A DNA stretch of 64,000 bases from an uncultured Acetatifactor sp. (GCA_910589035.1 CAJUSI010000048.1:58923-122922); one strand, 5' to 3'; shown: positions 49,469 to 59,346, counted from the stretch's first letter. Notes: generated by a model not told the origin, from the sequence alone. A program made the numbers and translations.

Positions 49469-50602
49469 CTAAAACTCGGGGACGATCACCGCTTCTCCGC
49501 CCCGCATAGCCGATTCATGGGCGCAGATTCCAGCCGCGGTAATATTGGAACCCAGTATCTCGTCGATCCAGGGCTTCCTGTCCTCTGCTATGCTCATAAC
49601 AAACTCATGCACAAGATGAGGATGAGAGCCATGATGCCCGGCCCCGCCTCCCTTTTCCAGGGACAGCTGAGGATTCTGCGGATCGAAGCTGTCGGATTTT
49701 ATGGTATACTTTTGAATCGGCTCCGGGAGAGAGTGATAAAAATTGGGCATGGGCACTTCCTTAATTTCAACGGTAGCTCCCCGTACCCCCGCCTCTGCCG
49801 GATTTGCAACCGTGATATAGGGATCGGCATGATCCGTGAAGCCCCATTCAAAGCTGGCCTTGCTGCCGTACACAAACAGTCCTTCCTGGTAAGCTCTGGC
49901 GGTTTCAAAGAGGGTGCGGGTGGCCTCCCCCTTCAGCCCGTTCTCAAATTCAAAGAGTGCCGATTCCACGGGAAAGGGATTATGATACTGCCTGGTAAGC
50001 GCCTCATCCATGGTTCCTGAGCCGAAACAGTTCACCCTGCAGATACGGGAACCGGACAGCGCAACCATGGGGGCAATGGCATGGGTTCCATACCACATAG
50101 GCGGCAGTCCCTGCCAATAGGAGGGCCAGTTGACCATGTCCTGATAGTGACTCCCCCGCATAAACTGAATCCTGCCCAGAACCCCCTCCCGTATCATCTT
50201 CCTTATATAGAAAAACTGATAGGTGTAAAGCGTGGTCTCCATCATCATGTATTTTCTGCCCGATCTGCGCACCGCATCCACAATCCTGCGCAGATCCTCC
50301 AGCGAAGTGGCCATGGGAACCGTGCACGCGCAATGCCTGCCGCTGTCCAGCACGGCTATCGACTGCTCCGCATGGGCAGGGATGGGCGTCACAAGGTGGA
50401 CCGCGTCGATGCTTTTGTCTCTCAATATTTCTTCCAGGCTTCCATAGGGCACGGCCCGGACGTATTTGTCTGCCGCCGCCCGCAGCGCCTTCGGATCCGC
50501 GTCGAAAATCCCCACTGTCCCCACATTGGGATGATCCAGGTAAATGGGCAGAAAACTCTCCCCGAATCCAAGTCCCACCAATGCAATATTTAGTTTCTTC
50601 AT
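49469..50602 (-). CDS. Gfo/Idh/MocA-family oxidoreductase (377 aa)
   Basis: The start at 50602 follows AGGAGGAAACTATT. An N-terminal Rossmann fold (LNIALVGLGFGESFLPIYL) binds NAD(P), and VTPIPAHAEQSIAVLDSGRHCAC with PMATS follows; the usual EKP signature is replaced by TVPM, so the catalytic lysine of typical members is missing. The C-terminal half is the substrate-binding sheet domain (GLFVYGSKASFEWGF). The family oxidises or reduces sugars and their acids. Between GH51 and GH105 it may handle a pectin-derived uronic acid or a methylated sugar. Confidence 0.85.
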   Translation of the reverse strand: MKKLNIALVGLGFGESFLPIYLDHPNVGTVGIFDADPKALRAAADKYVRAVPYGSLEEILRDKSIDAVHLVTPIPAHAEQSIAVLDSGRHCACTVPMATSLEDLRRIVDAVRRSGRKYMMMETTLYTYQFFYIRKMIREGVLGRIQFMRGSHYQDMVNWPSYWQGLPPMWYGTHAIAPMVALSGSRICRVNCFGSGTMDEALTRQYHNPFPVESALFEFENGLKGEATRTLFETARAYQEGLFVYGSKASFEWGFTDHADPYITVANPAEAGVRGATVEIKEVPMPNFYHSLPEPIQKYTIKSDSFDPQNPQLSLEKGGGAGHHGSHPHLVHEFVMSIAEDRKPWIDEILGSNITAAGICAHESAMRGGEAVIVPEF

Positions 50603-50690
50603 AATAGTTTCCTCCTGCATTCCTGTTTTTTCCTTATCCATGCTTTCAATTTTCATACAGCACCTTTCTGTCTTCGGTTCTTTCTGCGTC

Positions 50691-51806
50691 TTACTGCGCT
50701 CCCTGTATATCGATCACCACATATTCCGACCTGCACCCTGTCCTGAACTGAATGGCCCAGTCGGAGATGCCGGAGGTCACAATGAAGACCGTACCTCCCC
50801 GCTTTTCCATGCCATAGGTCTTAGCGTCCACGCCTGTCCATTGCCCCACATAGTTGATGGGGAAAAACTGCCCTCCATGGGTGTGGCCGGACAGCACCAG
50901 ATCCACGCCAGCCGCTTCCTGGGCCTCATAATCATAGGGCTGGTGGTCCAGGACAATGCTGTATTTTGCCGGGTCCAGCTCCGCGGTCAGCTCCTTCATG
51001 GATGCCCTGGAGCTCCCGGTCCGCTCCTCCGACCGGTCCTTTCTGCCGATTAGATAGAAACGGTCATCCAACGTCACGACCTGGTCCTGGAGCACAATCA
51101 CACCGTTTTTCTCCAGCTCCGCAATCAGATCGCTGCCGCTGTATCCCCGGTATGCGGGTCCGTAATATCCCTTGTCATGGTTTCCGAAGACATAGTATAC
51201 GCCGTATGTAGTTTCCAGCGTCCCCAGCGCCCTGCAGGCGGCTATCATATCCTCCCTGGAGGTATCGTCGTCCACATAGTCCCCCGTTATCACCACGATA
51301 TCCGGATTTTCCGCCTGCATGGATTTCACATGCTCCAGAAATTCCTCCCCGTCAAAGGTATTGCCCACATGGGAATCCGCAAACTGTACAATGCGCAGGC
51401 TTCCCACCTCTTTGTCCGTTTCCACCGTGTAAGGCCTGCGCCACACATGATTCGCCAGGTACCAGCCGCAGCACAAATATACTGCCGTAATCCCCAGGGC
51501 ACAAATTCCCGCGTAATATCTGGTGAATTTTGCTTTTCTCACCTTCTCGGCCAGCTTGCTGATACCGTCGCAGAGCAGCCAGATGACCATCATATGCAGA
51601 ATGGCAATTTCGGCGTTGATGGTTCCAAGCCCTGCTCTCACACAGAAAATGATCAGCGCCACAGGAATAATCCCTATCAGAAAAGCTACCAGCTTCTTCC
51701 CCCCGGAGATCTTTTTTATAATGGAAAATCTGGAAAATCTGCCCGCCAGGTAGAAGAGCCCCACCACCGTCCCCAGGATAAGGCCTGAAAAAATCATTGC
51801 CCACAT
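50691..51806 (-). CDS. Membrane-anchored metallophosphoesterase (371 aa)
   Basis: Four N-terminal membrane segments (about 1-130) are followed by a calcineurin-like domain with all metal motifs: QFADSHVGN, TGDYVDDD, VFGNHD and LSGHTHGGQF. YkuE-type proteins of this plan hydrolyse phosphoesters such as UDP-linked lipids outside or near the membrane. Length and domain order are normal. The gene lies between the oxidoreductase and GH105 but is probably unrelated to pectin. Confidence 0.9.
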   Translation of the reverse strand: MWAMIFSGLILGTVVGLFYLAGRFSRFSIIKKISGGKKLVAFLIGIIPVALIIFCVRAGLGTINAEIAILHMMVIWLLCDGISKLAEKVRKAKFTRYYAGICALGITAVYLCCGWYLANHVWRRPYTVETDKEVGSLRIVQFADSHVGNTFDGEEFLEHVKSMQAENPDIVVITGDYVDDDTSREDMIAACRALGTLETTYGVYYVFGNHDKGYYGPAYRGYSGSDLIAELEKNGVIVLQDQVVTLDDRFYLIGRKDRSEERTGSSRASMKELTAELDPAKYSIVLDHQPYDYEAQEAAGVDLVLSGHTHGGQFFPINYVGQWTGVDAKTYGMEKRGGTVFIVTSGISDWAIQFRTGCRSEYVVIDIQGAQ

Positions 51807-51900
51807 AATGCTTTCCTCCGTTTATCCTATTCATCCGTATGTCAATCTGCGGTCCGTTTTCTGCCCAATATGCATGTGCTTCCTGCCAGTGAACTTCTGT

Positions 51901-53028
51901 TCAGCCGGCCGACGTGTCCCGTCGATGAAGCAGCAGATACTGTGCATATGCCATAAATAAGGCGGCAATTCCCTTGTTGTCATTGTCCGCCACCGGCTCG
52001 GACAGATAGTACGCGATACTTCCGTCCCTTCTGCCCGGCTCCGGCCCAAGCCCTGCCACGCTGCAGGTTCCCGTGAGCACCGTCTTTCCGCCTTTTTCTA
52101 CTATCCTCTCGTCGATCAGGAAAGTCAGAATTTTCCCGGCCGCCGCTTCGTATTTCCGCGCTCCTGATATCCCCAGCCTGCAGGCCTTGAAGATGGAAGC
52201 CGCAGTCATTGCGGAGCCGGAGGTTTCCAGATAATTTCCCTCCCCCGCCATTTCCGGATGATCCACAACCTGGTAGAACAGGCCCGTATCCCCGTCCTGA
52301 TATTTCATCAGCCCCTCCAGGGCTTCCTCATAAATTTTGCCCAGCCTCTGCCTGCGGCTGTCTTCCTCAACCGGCAGGGCTTCCACGGTATCCGCAATTC
52401 CCATCAGATACCAGCCGATAGCCCTGAGCCAGAAATTCCGGGAGAGACCGCTGATCCGATCCGCCCAGAAAACGCTACGGGACTCGTCGAAGCCGTGGTA
52501 GTACAGCCCGCTCACCGGGTCCCGCATCCACTCCCTGACCCTGGTAAACTGAGCGCAGATATCCTCATATGCCTCCCCGCCGCCGAACCTGGCGGCATAC
52601 TCCGCCCTGAAGGGCTGCGCCATATACAGTCCGTCCAGCCACACCTGATTGGGGTATATCCTTTTATGCCAGTAATTCCCGGAAGCGGTTCTGGGCTGTC
52701 CCTCCAGCTGAGCCATGAGACAGCGGAGTGCCGCCGGATACTTCTCCTCCCCCGTCTCTCCATGGGCAAAGAGAAGCGCCCTGCCCGGCAGTATATCGTC
52801 CAGCCGGAACTCCTCCGGACGGTAGGAAAGAATTTTTCCGTCCTGCATGACGAAATGATCTGCGTACCGCAGAATATATTCTCTGAACAGCTCCTGTCCT
52901 GAGGCCTCCCAGAGCTGAACGGCCGCAACGACGGCGCATCCGTCCACATAGTTCCAGAGATTCCACTGCAGTCTGCCCTCCCCTCTATAAAAGGAATGAA
53001 TAAATCGCTCTAATTTCTCCCTGTTCAT
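51901..53028 (-). CDS. GH105 unsaturated rhamnogalacturonyl hydrolase, YteR-type (375 aa)
   Basis: An (alpha/alpha)6 barrel with WNLWNYVDGC, the catalytic aspartate Asp132 in PNQVWLDGLYMAQPF and FWLRAIGWYLMGIAD, all typical of YteR. It hydrates and cleaves the unsaturated galacturonyl residue left by rhamnogalacturonan lyases. No signal peptide. Start at 53028 follows GAGGGGACGGCAT and overlaps the CE8 stop by four bases, so the two genes are coupled: methyl esters are removed, then the unsaturated end. Confidence 0.92.
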   Translation of the reverse strand: MNREKLERFIHSFYRGEGRLQWNLWNYVDGCAVVAAVQLWEASGQELFREYILRYADHFVMQDGKILSYRPEEFRLDDILPGRALLFAHGETGEEKYPAALRCLMAQLEGQPRTASGNYWHKRIYPNQVWLDGLYMAQPFRAEYAARFGGGEAYEDICAQFTRVREWMRDPVSGLYYHGFDESRSVFWADRISGLSRNFWLRAIGWYLMGIADTVEALPVEEDSRRQRLGKIYEEALEGLMKYQDGDTGLFYQVVDHPEMAGEGNYLETSGSAMTAASIFKACRLGISGARKYEAAAGKILTFLIDERIVEKGGKTVLTGTCSVAGLGPEPGRRDGSIAYYLSEPVADNDNKGIAALFMAYAQYLLLHRRDTSAG

Positions 53029-54044
53029 ATGCCGTCCCCTCTCTGTCCTGCTGCTTCTGTTCCTGTGTCTTTGTTCCGGTCATCCCATTCCTGTTTCAAC
53101 CCAAGCACTGCCTCCCGGGTATAGGCCTTCGCCTCTTCGTCCGTAAGACTCCTTACCCACTCCGCCCGGCGGCTGATATCTGCCCCCGGACCGCTGTTGC
53201 GGTATTCCGCGTAGACCGCCTTTTCCCTTGCAGATTTCTTATCCCAGTCATGCCACCCCTCCTCATGGATATGACTTCCGATATAGGAATTCATAATAAC
53301 GGTTCTGGCATAGTCCCTCCAGGGTCTTCCCAGATAAACGCCGCCCTCCTCGCATTCCCCCCGGAATATGCATCTGTCGAATACATATCCGTACTTCTCA
53401 TTCTCAGGTGTGGAGGCTGCCGTCACAAATCCCTTTCCGACGGAGACAATCTCACAGCCTTCAAAAAACGCCGTGGCACCCCCAAAAATGAAATCCACAT
53501 CCCCTGATATCAGGCAATCCTTATACCAGTGCCTGCCCATCCTTCTGGGCGCATTTTCCTTCGGTCCCTTAAATCCGTTCTTTATCAGGGGAGCCGGCGG
53601 CAGCGGCGCCGTAAACAGCGTATCCTGTCCCCCGGTAATTCTGCAGTTCTCAAAGAATATCCTGTCGCCGTCCACATACAGCGCCAGCGCCTGTCCGATT
53701 TCCTCTCCCGAGCCTGCCGTATTCCGAAAGGTCATATTCCTCGCCGTAAAACAATCCGCATCCACCATCATCGTCGCCGTGCGGAATGTGCCATACTCCG
53801 TCCCGTCCGGGGAAATAGCCCTGGCATAATCGCCCCAGGAGAGAATCGTCTCCTCCGCCCCGGCCCCTTCAAAGGTAATCCTGTCCTGGGTCAGTACTAC
53901 TTTCTCGGTATATACCCCTGCTCCGATCCGAATGCATACCGCCCCTCCTTCATATTCCCCTGCCAGGGACAGCGCTTCGCGAATCGTAGTGCAGTCCCCG
54001 TCCCCTTTCAGGGACACTCTTATTTCATGTACATTCCGGACCAT
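53025..54044 (-). CDS. CE8 pectin methylesterase without signal peptide (339 aa)
   Basis: The chosen ATG at 54044 follows GGAGAATAAG; a TTG 18 nt upstream is open but without a site. The right-handed beta-helix of CE8 is shown by GEEIGQALALYV, GGQDTLF, the catalytic aspartates in GDVDFIFGGA and the arginine motif LGRPWRDYARTV. Most CE8 enzymes are secreted; none of the residues here form a signal peptide, so a cytoplasmic enzyme acting on short imported methyl-esterified oligogalacturonides is likely. It overlaps GH105 by ATGA. Confidence 0.93.
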   Translation of the reverse strand: MVRNVHEIRVSLKGDGDCTTIREALSLAGEYEGGAVCIRIGAGVYTEKVVLTQDRITFEGAGAEETILSWGDYARAISPDGTEYGTFRTATMMVDADCFTARNMTFRNTAGSGEEIGQALALYVDGDRIFFENCRITGGQDTLFTAPLPPAPLIKNGFKGPKENAPRRMGRHWYKDCLISGDVDFIFGGATAFFEGCEIVSVGKGFVTAASTPENEKYGYVFDRCIFRGECEEGGVYLGRPWRDYARTVIMNSYIGSHIHEEGWHDWDKKSAREKAVYAEYRNSGPGADISRRAEWVRSLTDEEAKAYTREAVLGLKQEWDDRNKDTGTEAAGQRGDGI

Positions 54045-54082
54045 CTTATTCTCCGTTTCCAAAATATTTCCCGCATACCAGA

Positions 54083-54120
54083 AATCCCTGCGCAGCTCTT
54101 AAACAGGCCGCTCAGGGATT
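54083..54120 (-). terminator. Hairpin between the phosphoribosyltransferase-like gene and CE8
   Basis: AATCCCTG (54083-54090) pairs with CAGGGATT (54113-54120), and the inner GCGC/GC-rich bases extend the stem with a G-U pair. Only a weak T-tract follows, so termination of the upstream gene is likely but partial. Confidence 0.4.
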
Positions 54121-54209
54121 GCCTCTATCTATTTTGCATGCTATTATATGTTTGCCATATCCATGCTTCCATGCAGCCGCTCAGCATCCGTCTGTCTGCG
54201 CCGGTCTGC

Positions 54210-54851
54210 TCAGTTGATCTCGGAATAGCCGAAGGCATTGGCAAAGGCATCGATGGGCATTTTCTCCCTGCACATAGCGCAGTCCTCAGATCTGTAGGTC
54301 ACGTAATCCGGAATATCGGCAACGGTGAACAGAGAGTTAACCGGGATCCCCGCAATGGTGCTTGCTGCACTGAAAATAGCGCTGATGCCGCTGATGGACG
54401 CCCCGTAGTAGGTGAGCGTCTGGATGGTCTTGTTTACGGTTTTTCCCGTTGTGGCGCTTGCCAGCAGAAGGAGCACATTTTTATTCTTCACCATGGGAAG
54501 ATAATTATCCCTGAAAAGCATATGCCCCGAAGCAGAATACTCCGGCGTGACGATATAGATCGTCTTATGAGCGTTCCGGGAATAAACTCCTGCCCTCGTC
54601 AGCTCTTCCGCAAGAAAAGCACCGACAATCTCACAGCCGTCGATACAGACGATCGTATCCACAACCGTGGATATCATAACCTGCCTCCCAAGCTCCCTGG
54701 CGGCAGTGGACGCCTCGCTCAGCCTGGACTTCAGCGTGGTCATGTCCAGAAAATAATTGACATGGGAATGGGGTGTTACGAAATGTCCGGGAATTGCCTT
54801 CAGTTCAATGTTCGGGTGATCCTTGGAATAAATCTTGATCGTATCCTGCAT
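54210..54851 (-). CDS. Phosphoribosyltransferase-like protein (orotate PRTase fold, 213 aa)
   Basis: The start at 54851 follows GAGGAGGTAAGCAT. The type I PRTase fold is suggested by the first strand and helix (VMISTVVDTIVCIDGCEIVGAFLAEEL, abridged) and by the PRPP-loop-like VLLLLASATTGKTVNK. The pair of acidic residues normally before TTG is replaced by Ala-Ser-Ala, so catalysis with PRPP is doubtful. A CxxC pair (EDCAMCREK) near the end may bind metal. Such proteins are annotated as orotate phosphoribosyltransferase in Clostridia but the role is unknown. It follows the asparaginase gene. Confidence 0.7.
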   Translation of the reverse strand: MQDTIKIYSKDHPNIELKAIPGHFVTPHSHVNYFLDMTTLKSRLSEASTAARELGRQVMISTVVDTIVCIDGCEIVGAFLAEELTRAGVYSRNAHKTIYIVTPEYSASGHMLFRDNYLPMVKNKNVLLLLASATTGKTVNKTIQTLTYYGASISGISAIFSAASTIAGIPVNSLFTVADIPDYVTYRSEDCAMCREKMPIDAFANAFGYSEIN

Positions 54852-54933
54852 ATGCTTACCTCCTCTTATCATGATACCGTCTGGATTTTTCGGAATTCCA
54901 ATGTCTTTATTATACAGGCAATTTTTCCATAAG

Positions 54934-55950
54934 TCAATCATTCTGTTGCGGCGTCAGCAGGATGTCATGGTTCACGGTTCTGTAGAACAGACGCCGCAGC
55001 TCGTCCGGATCCTCTGTCTGTCCCAGGGCCCACATGGCCTTGGTCACCGCTGCCTCCAGCGTCATGTCATAAGCTTCCATCAGCTTATAATTCTCCTTGA
55101 TGACCTTCCCCACCCGGTAAACCTCCATATCGCTGCCCTCATGGGTTACCTGGGTGGCCATCAGCACCATTTTCCCCCCATCCGTCCACCTACGGATCTC
55201 CTCCTGGAAGGGGCGCTCCCCGTATTCCGGCAGCCCGCCCACGCCGAAGGATTCGATGATGACTCCGTCATAATAGGGATAGAGATGTCCCAATATTCCC
55301 CCATCCATTCCCGGAACCAGCTTCAACAGCAGAATCCGCTGGTTCAGCTCATGATAGAAGACCACCGGCCCTTTCACCCTGTCTTTGTCATCGATGTAGA
55401 AAAGAATCCTCCCGTCCTGGATAACCGCCACCGAAGGGAAATTAATGCTGGAGAAGGCGTTATAGCTCTTGGAACGCTCCTTTTTGGCGCGGGTGCCCGC
55501 AATGACATTGCCTCCAAAGACAATGCTCACTCCGTGGGCCCTGGGGTCGGAAGCAAAGCGAAGGCTGTCCAGCAGATTGGTCCTGGCGTCCGTCACCGGC
55601 AGATCGATGGGCTTCTGGGCTCCCGTCACCACAATGGGCTTTGCCGCGTTCTGTATCAGATAGGAAAGCGCAGCCGCAGTAAACGCCATGGTATCCGTCC
55701 CGTGGCAGATCACAAAGCCGTCATACTCCTCGTAACGCTCCTCCACCGCCGCTGCCAGCTGCAGCCAGTGCCGTCCGCAGACATTGGTGCTGTCCAGGTG
55801 AAATGGCTGCACTACATCCACCCGGCAGAACTCCCTGTATCCTTCCACATACCCCAGAAGCTCCTCCGCAGCAATCGTGGGGACAAGCCCCTCCCGGGTA
55901 TAGCCGGAGGCTATGGTGCCTCCCGTCGCAATCAGTAAAATATTTTTCAT
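54934..55950 (-). CDS. L-asparaginase, type I-like (338 aa)
   Basis: The N-terminal TGGTIASG supplies catalytic Thr12, and FVICHGTDTMAFTAAAL and VVTGAQKP supply the second threonine, aspartate and lysine of the asparaginase active site. No signal peptide, so it is the cytoplasmic type that converts asparagine to aspartate and ammonia. ATG at 55950 follows GAGGAAAGCCATCGAT. Length is typical. No link to the glycan loci. Confidence 0.93.
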   Translation of the reverse strand: MKNILLIATGGTIASGYTREGLVPTIAAEELLGYVEGYREFCRVDVVQPFHLDSTNVCGRHWLQLAAAVEERYEEYDGFVICHGTDTMAFTAAALSYLIQNAAKPIVVTGAQKPIDLPVTDARTNLLDSLRFASDPRAHGVSIVFGGNVIAGTRAKKERSKSYNAFSSINFPSVAVIQDGRILFYIDDKDRVKGPVVFYHELNQRILLLKLVPGMDGGILGHLYPYYDGVIIESFGVGGLPEYGERPFQEEIRRWTDGGKMVLMATQVTHEGSDMEVYRVGKVIKENYKLMEAYDMTLEAAVTKAMWALGQTEDPDELRRLFYRTVNHDILLTPQQND

Positions 55951-56026
55951 ATCGATGGCTTTCCTCTGTATACGCGCCCTCCTGCCGCCCCGATTTCCCA
56001 CAGAGCGGCAGCCCTGGACGGCAGAT

Positions 56027-58054
56027 TTAATTTAACCGGTAAAAATACCATACATTTCCCTTTTCTACAGCGAATAATTCCCCGTAAACGCCCACGGAAT
56101 CCGCTTCTCCCAGATCCTGGAGCTTTTCAAACTCTTCATTGATCAGATACGCCTTCCCGTCCTCCAGCACCAGCGTGTACTCCCTGTAAAAGCTTGAGAC
56201 ATCGTCAAACATCGCGGCTTCCCTGCCGTCGTGATCTATATATCCCCATTTCTCTCCCTTTTTCACAATCCAGTACTTCCCGTCACTCATATAGATTTTG
56301 TCATAGACCGCCTTTACAATACGGCTGTCCGCGTTCTCCATGGTCATGCCGGGATACCGGGTGAAATCCACCAGCACATCCTGATCCCCCAGAATCAATA
56401 CCATGTTGGGGCCGTAATTGTAAAAATACGCCCCGTCATGATAGAACCCCAGAAAGCTGTTATTTTCATCGGAATAATCTTCCGCACGGACAAAGCCCTG
56501 CTCCGGATCCGGCTGAAAATAATGTATTTCGCATTCCCCTACCAACTGATAATTTTCATCACAGAGGGCAATTATCCCGGCATCGACTTCAAAGTTTCCG
56601 GCCAGATAATACCCGTGATTTCCCGTACATAAAGGAACCCTCGGCGTATAGGAGCTGTGCCCTCCTGCGTTCGCCTCCCAGCCGGAATGATTGGATGTGT
56701 TCTCATTCCTGATTGCCTCCTGAAGCGTTTCCTCATTTATGCGCAGATATTCCAGATACAGGGGATCCTCATGCCAGGTGATCTCCCCCGTTCTCCTTCA
56801 GCTCACCCACCTGATAAGTTCCTGTGGAGTAGGTGTATCCCACATGCTCTTCCTCCCCAATGATCGCTGCGTTTTCACCCGATCTCCTGTAAACCATGGA
56901 GATCCCGTCATAGAAGCCATTGAAGGTGGAAGCAATCGAGTACATCTCCAGGGACTGCACCAATGTCCCGTCCGGCCTGTAATATTCCACCAGCCAGGGC
57001 TCCTCTCCTTTCTTCAGAAGCAGGTACATCCCTCCGCTGGCCCGCACCGGATCCTGCCCCTGATACAGAATATTTCCCTGCCGGTCAAAAAGGGTATAGC
57101 TGTTTTGCTCCACCTCATAAGTGTATACATTATCCCCGAAGTTCTCTGTTCGTTCCTCTACGACCGTATTGATCAGGACGAGATTTCCCGTTTCATCCGG
57201 AGCATGGAAACCCGTGTATTCAAAAGGAACAATCACCTCATTCCGGTAATCGACGGCCCCCCACAGCCCGTTCTTCTGCGCAGGCATAACCCCGTTTTTC
57301 GCCAATCCAAAGCCCTCGTATTCCGAGGTCTGAAAAAGCGGTACCAATACCTCTTCCGCCAGTTCCTCCGCCGAGTCCAGGCCGAAGCTCTCCGGATCCA
57401 CTTCCTCCAGCACAAAGTCTGGAATATCCCGGATGGAAAACTTCTTTTTCGCCACCCCGCATTTATCTCCCTCCTGCGCTCCGGGGTCGACAAACATCTC
57501 CGCCATCTCACCCGCCGACACATCGGCCTCCGCCTTCTCCCCCGAGGAGGGCTCCACAGCCTCGCACTGTACTATTCCCTCCAGAATATAAACCTGCACA
57601 TGGTGCTCGTCCACAATGTGAACCCATCCGCAGGTTCCCCGGATTCCAATGCTCATAGTGGAGGTTCGGATATCCAGGCTTTCCTCCCCCCCAAGGGCTC
57701 TGTAATGTGAAAAAACAGGCTGCCAGAATTGACCAGAAGCTCCAGTTTGCCCCCGTCCTTTCGAAGCTGTGCATCGCTGTTCTCATCCAGCTTTACCAGC
57801 TTTACCTCGTCCAGACTGATCCAGGCATAGCTTTTGCTCTTCGTATCCACATGATAACCGCTGTAAAGCTTCATATCCTCGGTTATGGAAATATCCTTCC
57901 CTTCCCCGTCCTCAATCTCCACAGTGCCTTCTGCCTTCGTCAGACGCATCATTGCTGCCACTGCCGAATTGCCGCAGCCTGCCACCAGCAGAAGACCTGC
58001 CAGCAGCATAGCCCCTATCCGCCTGTTTCCTGCCATCCATTTGTTCCTTATCAT
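56027..58054 (-). pseudogene. FecR/WG-repeat-type lipoprotein gene, interrupted by two frameshifts at G tracts
   Basis: Three open frames read on as one protein. Part 1 (58054-57653) begins MIRNKW with a lipobox LLLVAGC (Cys27) and a FecR-like domain ending LFFHITEPLGG. Part 2 (57656-56769) continues as SLDIRTSTMSIGIRGTCGWV and has WG-type sheets (QKNGLWGAVDYRN). Part 3 (to 56027) continues EITWHEDPLYLEYL and KKGEKWGYIDHDG. The junctions lie at seven C's (plus strand 57686-57692; one more base would restore the frame) and at five C's (56785-56789; one fewer would restore it). The region may be a pseudogene, a phase-variable gene or carry two sequencing errors. The intact product would be a surface lipoprotein of about 675 residues. 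Confidence 0.8.
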
Positions 58055-58452
58055 TTGCCCACACCTTATCACTCACTTTTTTCGCCCGGACTTCTGACCA
58101 GACTTCAGGCAGCGGCCGGACGCCTCTCCCGACCACTGCCTCTTCTGTAAAGTATAGCACAAACAAGCTCCTTCGTCTATCACAAAAATGCCGCTCACAG
58201 CTTCGCTTTTCAAAGCAGCCAATGCACACCAAAAGGACAGGTGCAGCCCATTTCGGCATGTTCAGTCCCGGAGGTTGTCACGCAAAGGGCGCGTGACAGT
58301 TCCACGCGGCAGCACTTTGTGGACAGTGAATCAGATAATATCAATTCAATGCCGGAAGCAAGAAGTATATTTACATGGCAAAATGCTTCTGCTATAATTA
58401 GGGTATTCTGAATAAAGTTTTTAAATACCTGCAAAAAAGGAGTGACATCACC
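58055..58452 (+). promoter_or_regulatory. Intergenic region with promoter for the 58453 gene
   Basis: TTTACA (58370-58375), 17 bp and a perfect TATAAT (58393-58398) form a strong sigma-A promoter about 55 bp before the ATG at 58453. The left part (58075-58330) has no gene. GTCACGCAAAGGGCGCGTGAC at about 58277 is a short inverted repeat. Confidence 0.7.
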
Positions 58453-59346
58453 ATGTTCAATCTATTCGGGAAAAAGTCTTTATCGTCGGAGGAAAGTCTG
58501 GCGGAATGCCAGAGAAAGCAAAACTGGGCGGGGCTGGCAAAGACCTGTTATCAGATGGGGGTGGATGCCATGGAGCGCGGAGAGCTGAACAGGGCCCAGC
58601 TGTGGCTGCACCGGGCGGACACCATCTACAGCGCACAGGACTCTGTCTATAAAAAGGTGGGCGACCAGCTCATCGACGACTGCTCCGACCGCATCGGCGC
58701 ATTGGAGGAGGAATCCCTGCTGTACAACGACGTCCCCTCTCAGATAGAGGAAAAAGCGAGGGAAATGCAGGATACCCAGGTACGCATATGGGGCCTTCTG
58801 TCCCTGGCAAGGCTTGTAAAGCTGGGCGGATGGCTGGCGGACCTTCCCGGCTGTGAGGCGCTTGGAAGGCTGGGATGGGCCGTGGACGCGGTGCTGAACA
58901 CCCTCCTGAATTCTCCCACAGAGACAGAATTCAACGGACTGCGGGATCTGTGCAGCGCTCTGTACGAACTGGGGGATTCCCCGTCCTTCTGGGGCCTGGG
59001 AAGCGAAATTCCCGTCTCCGGCGGCGCCCCCTTCCAGGTCTTTGATCTGAACGGGATGATGGGCGTCCATCTGGAAATCGATGCCTATCTGGACGGGCAC
59101 CTGGAAAGACTATTAGCCCTGGGACAGGGAGAGGAGTCCCCCGACCCTGAGACCGGCATCATTGCCTGCACCCTGCTGCCGGATTATTATGTCCGGACAG
59201 GCGCGGACAAACCGGAGGAGGTTCCTCAGATCAGGGCCGAGCTGGAACGGATCCGGAGCGATTATGAATTCGTCTGCTCCGATGTTACCTGGGAGCAGAT
59301 AATCCGGAGAGTGGAGGAATATAAGACCCTGGATCTCCTGGCATAA
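58453..59346 (+). CDS. Conserved-looking soluble protein of unknown function, helical repeats (297 aa)
   Basis: ATG at 58453 follows AAGGAG with 10-nt spacing. The N-terminus MFNLFGKKSLSSEESL is followed by a tetratricopeptide-like helix pair at about 20-65 (NWAGLAKTCYQMGVDAME, GELNRAQLWLHRADTIY), then further acidic helices and a region rich in Trp and Gly (FWGLGSEIPVSGGAPFQVFD). No membrane segment, signal peptide or catalytic motif is seen. It stands alone on the plus strand between the broken lipoprotein gene and the ABC exporter. I do not know its role. Confidence 0.8.
   Translation: MFNLFGKKSLSSEESLAECQRKQNWAGLAKTCYQMGVDAMERGELNRAQLWLHRADTIYSAQDSVYKKVGDQLIDDCSDRIGALEEESLLYNDVPSQIEEKAREMQDTQVRIWGLLSLARLVKLGGWLADLPGCEALGRLGWAVDAVLNTLLNSPTETEFNGLRDLCSALYELGDSPSFWGLGSEIPVSGGAPFQVFDLNGMMGVHLEIDAYLDGHLERLLALGQGEESPDPETGIIACTLLPDYYVRTGADKPEEVPQIRAELERIRSDYEFVCSDVTWEQIIRRVEEYKTLDLLA

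Noticed and set aside
56027..57656. Three separate small genes instead of one broken lipoprotein gene
   Set aside because: The second and third frames begin inside conserved domains without ribosome binding sites, and joining the frames at the G tracts gives one continuous FecR/WG-type protein.
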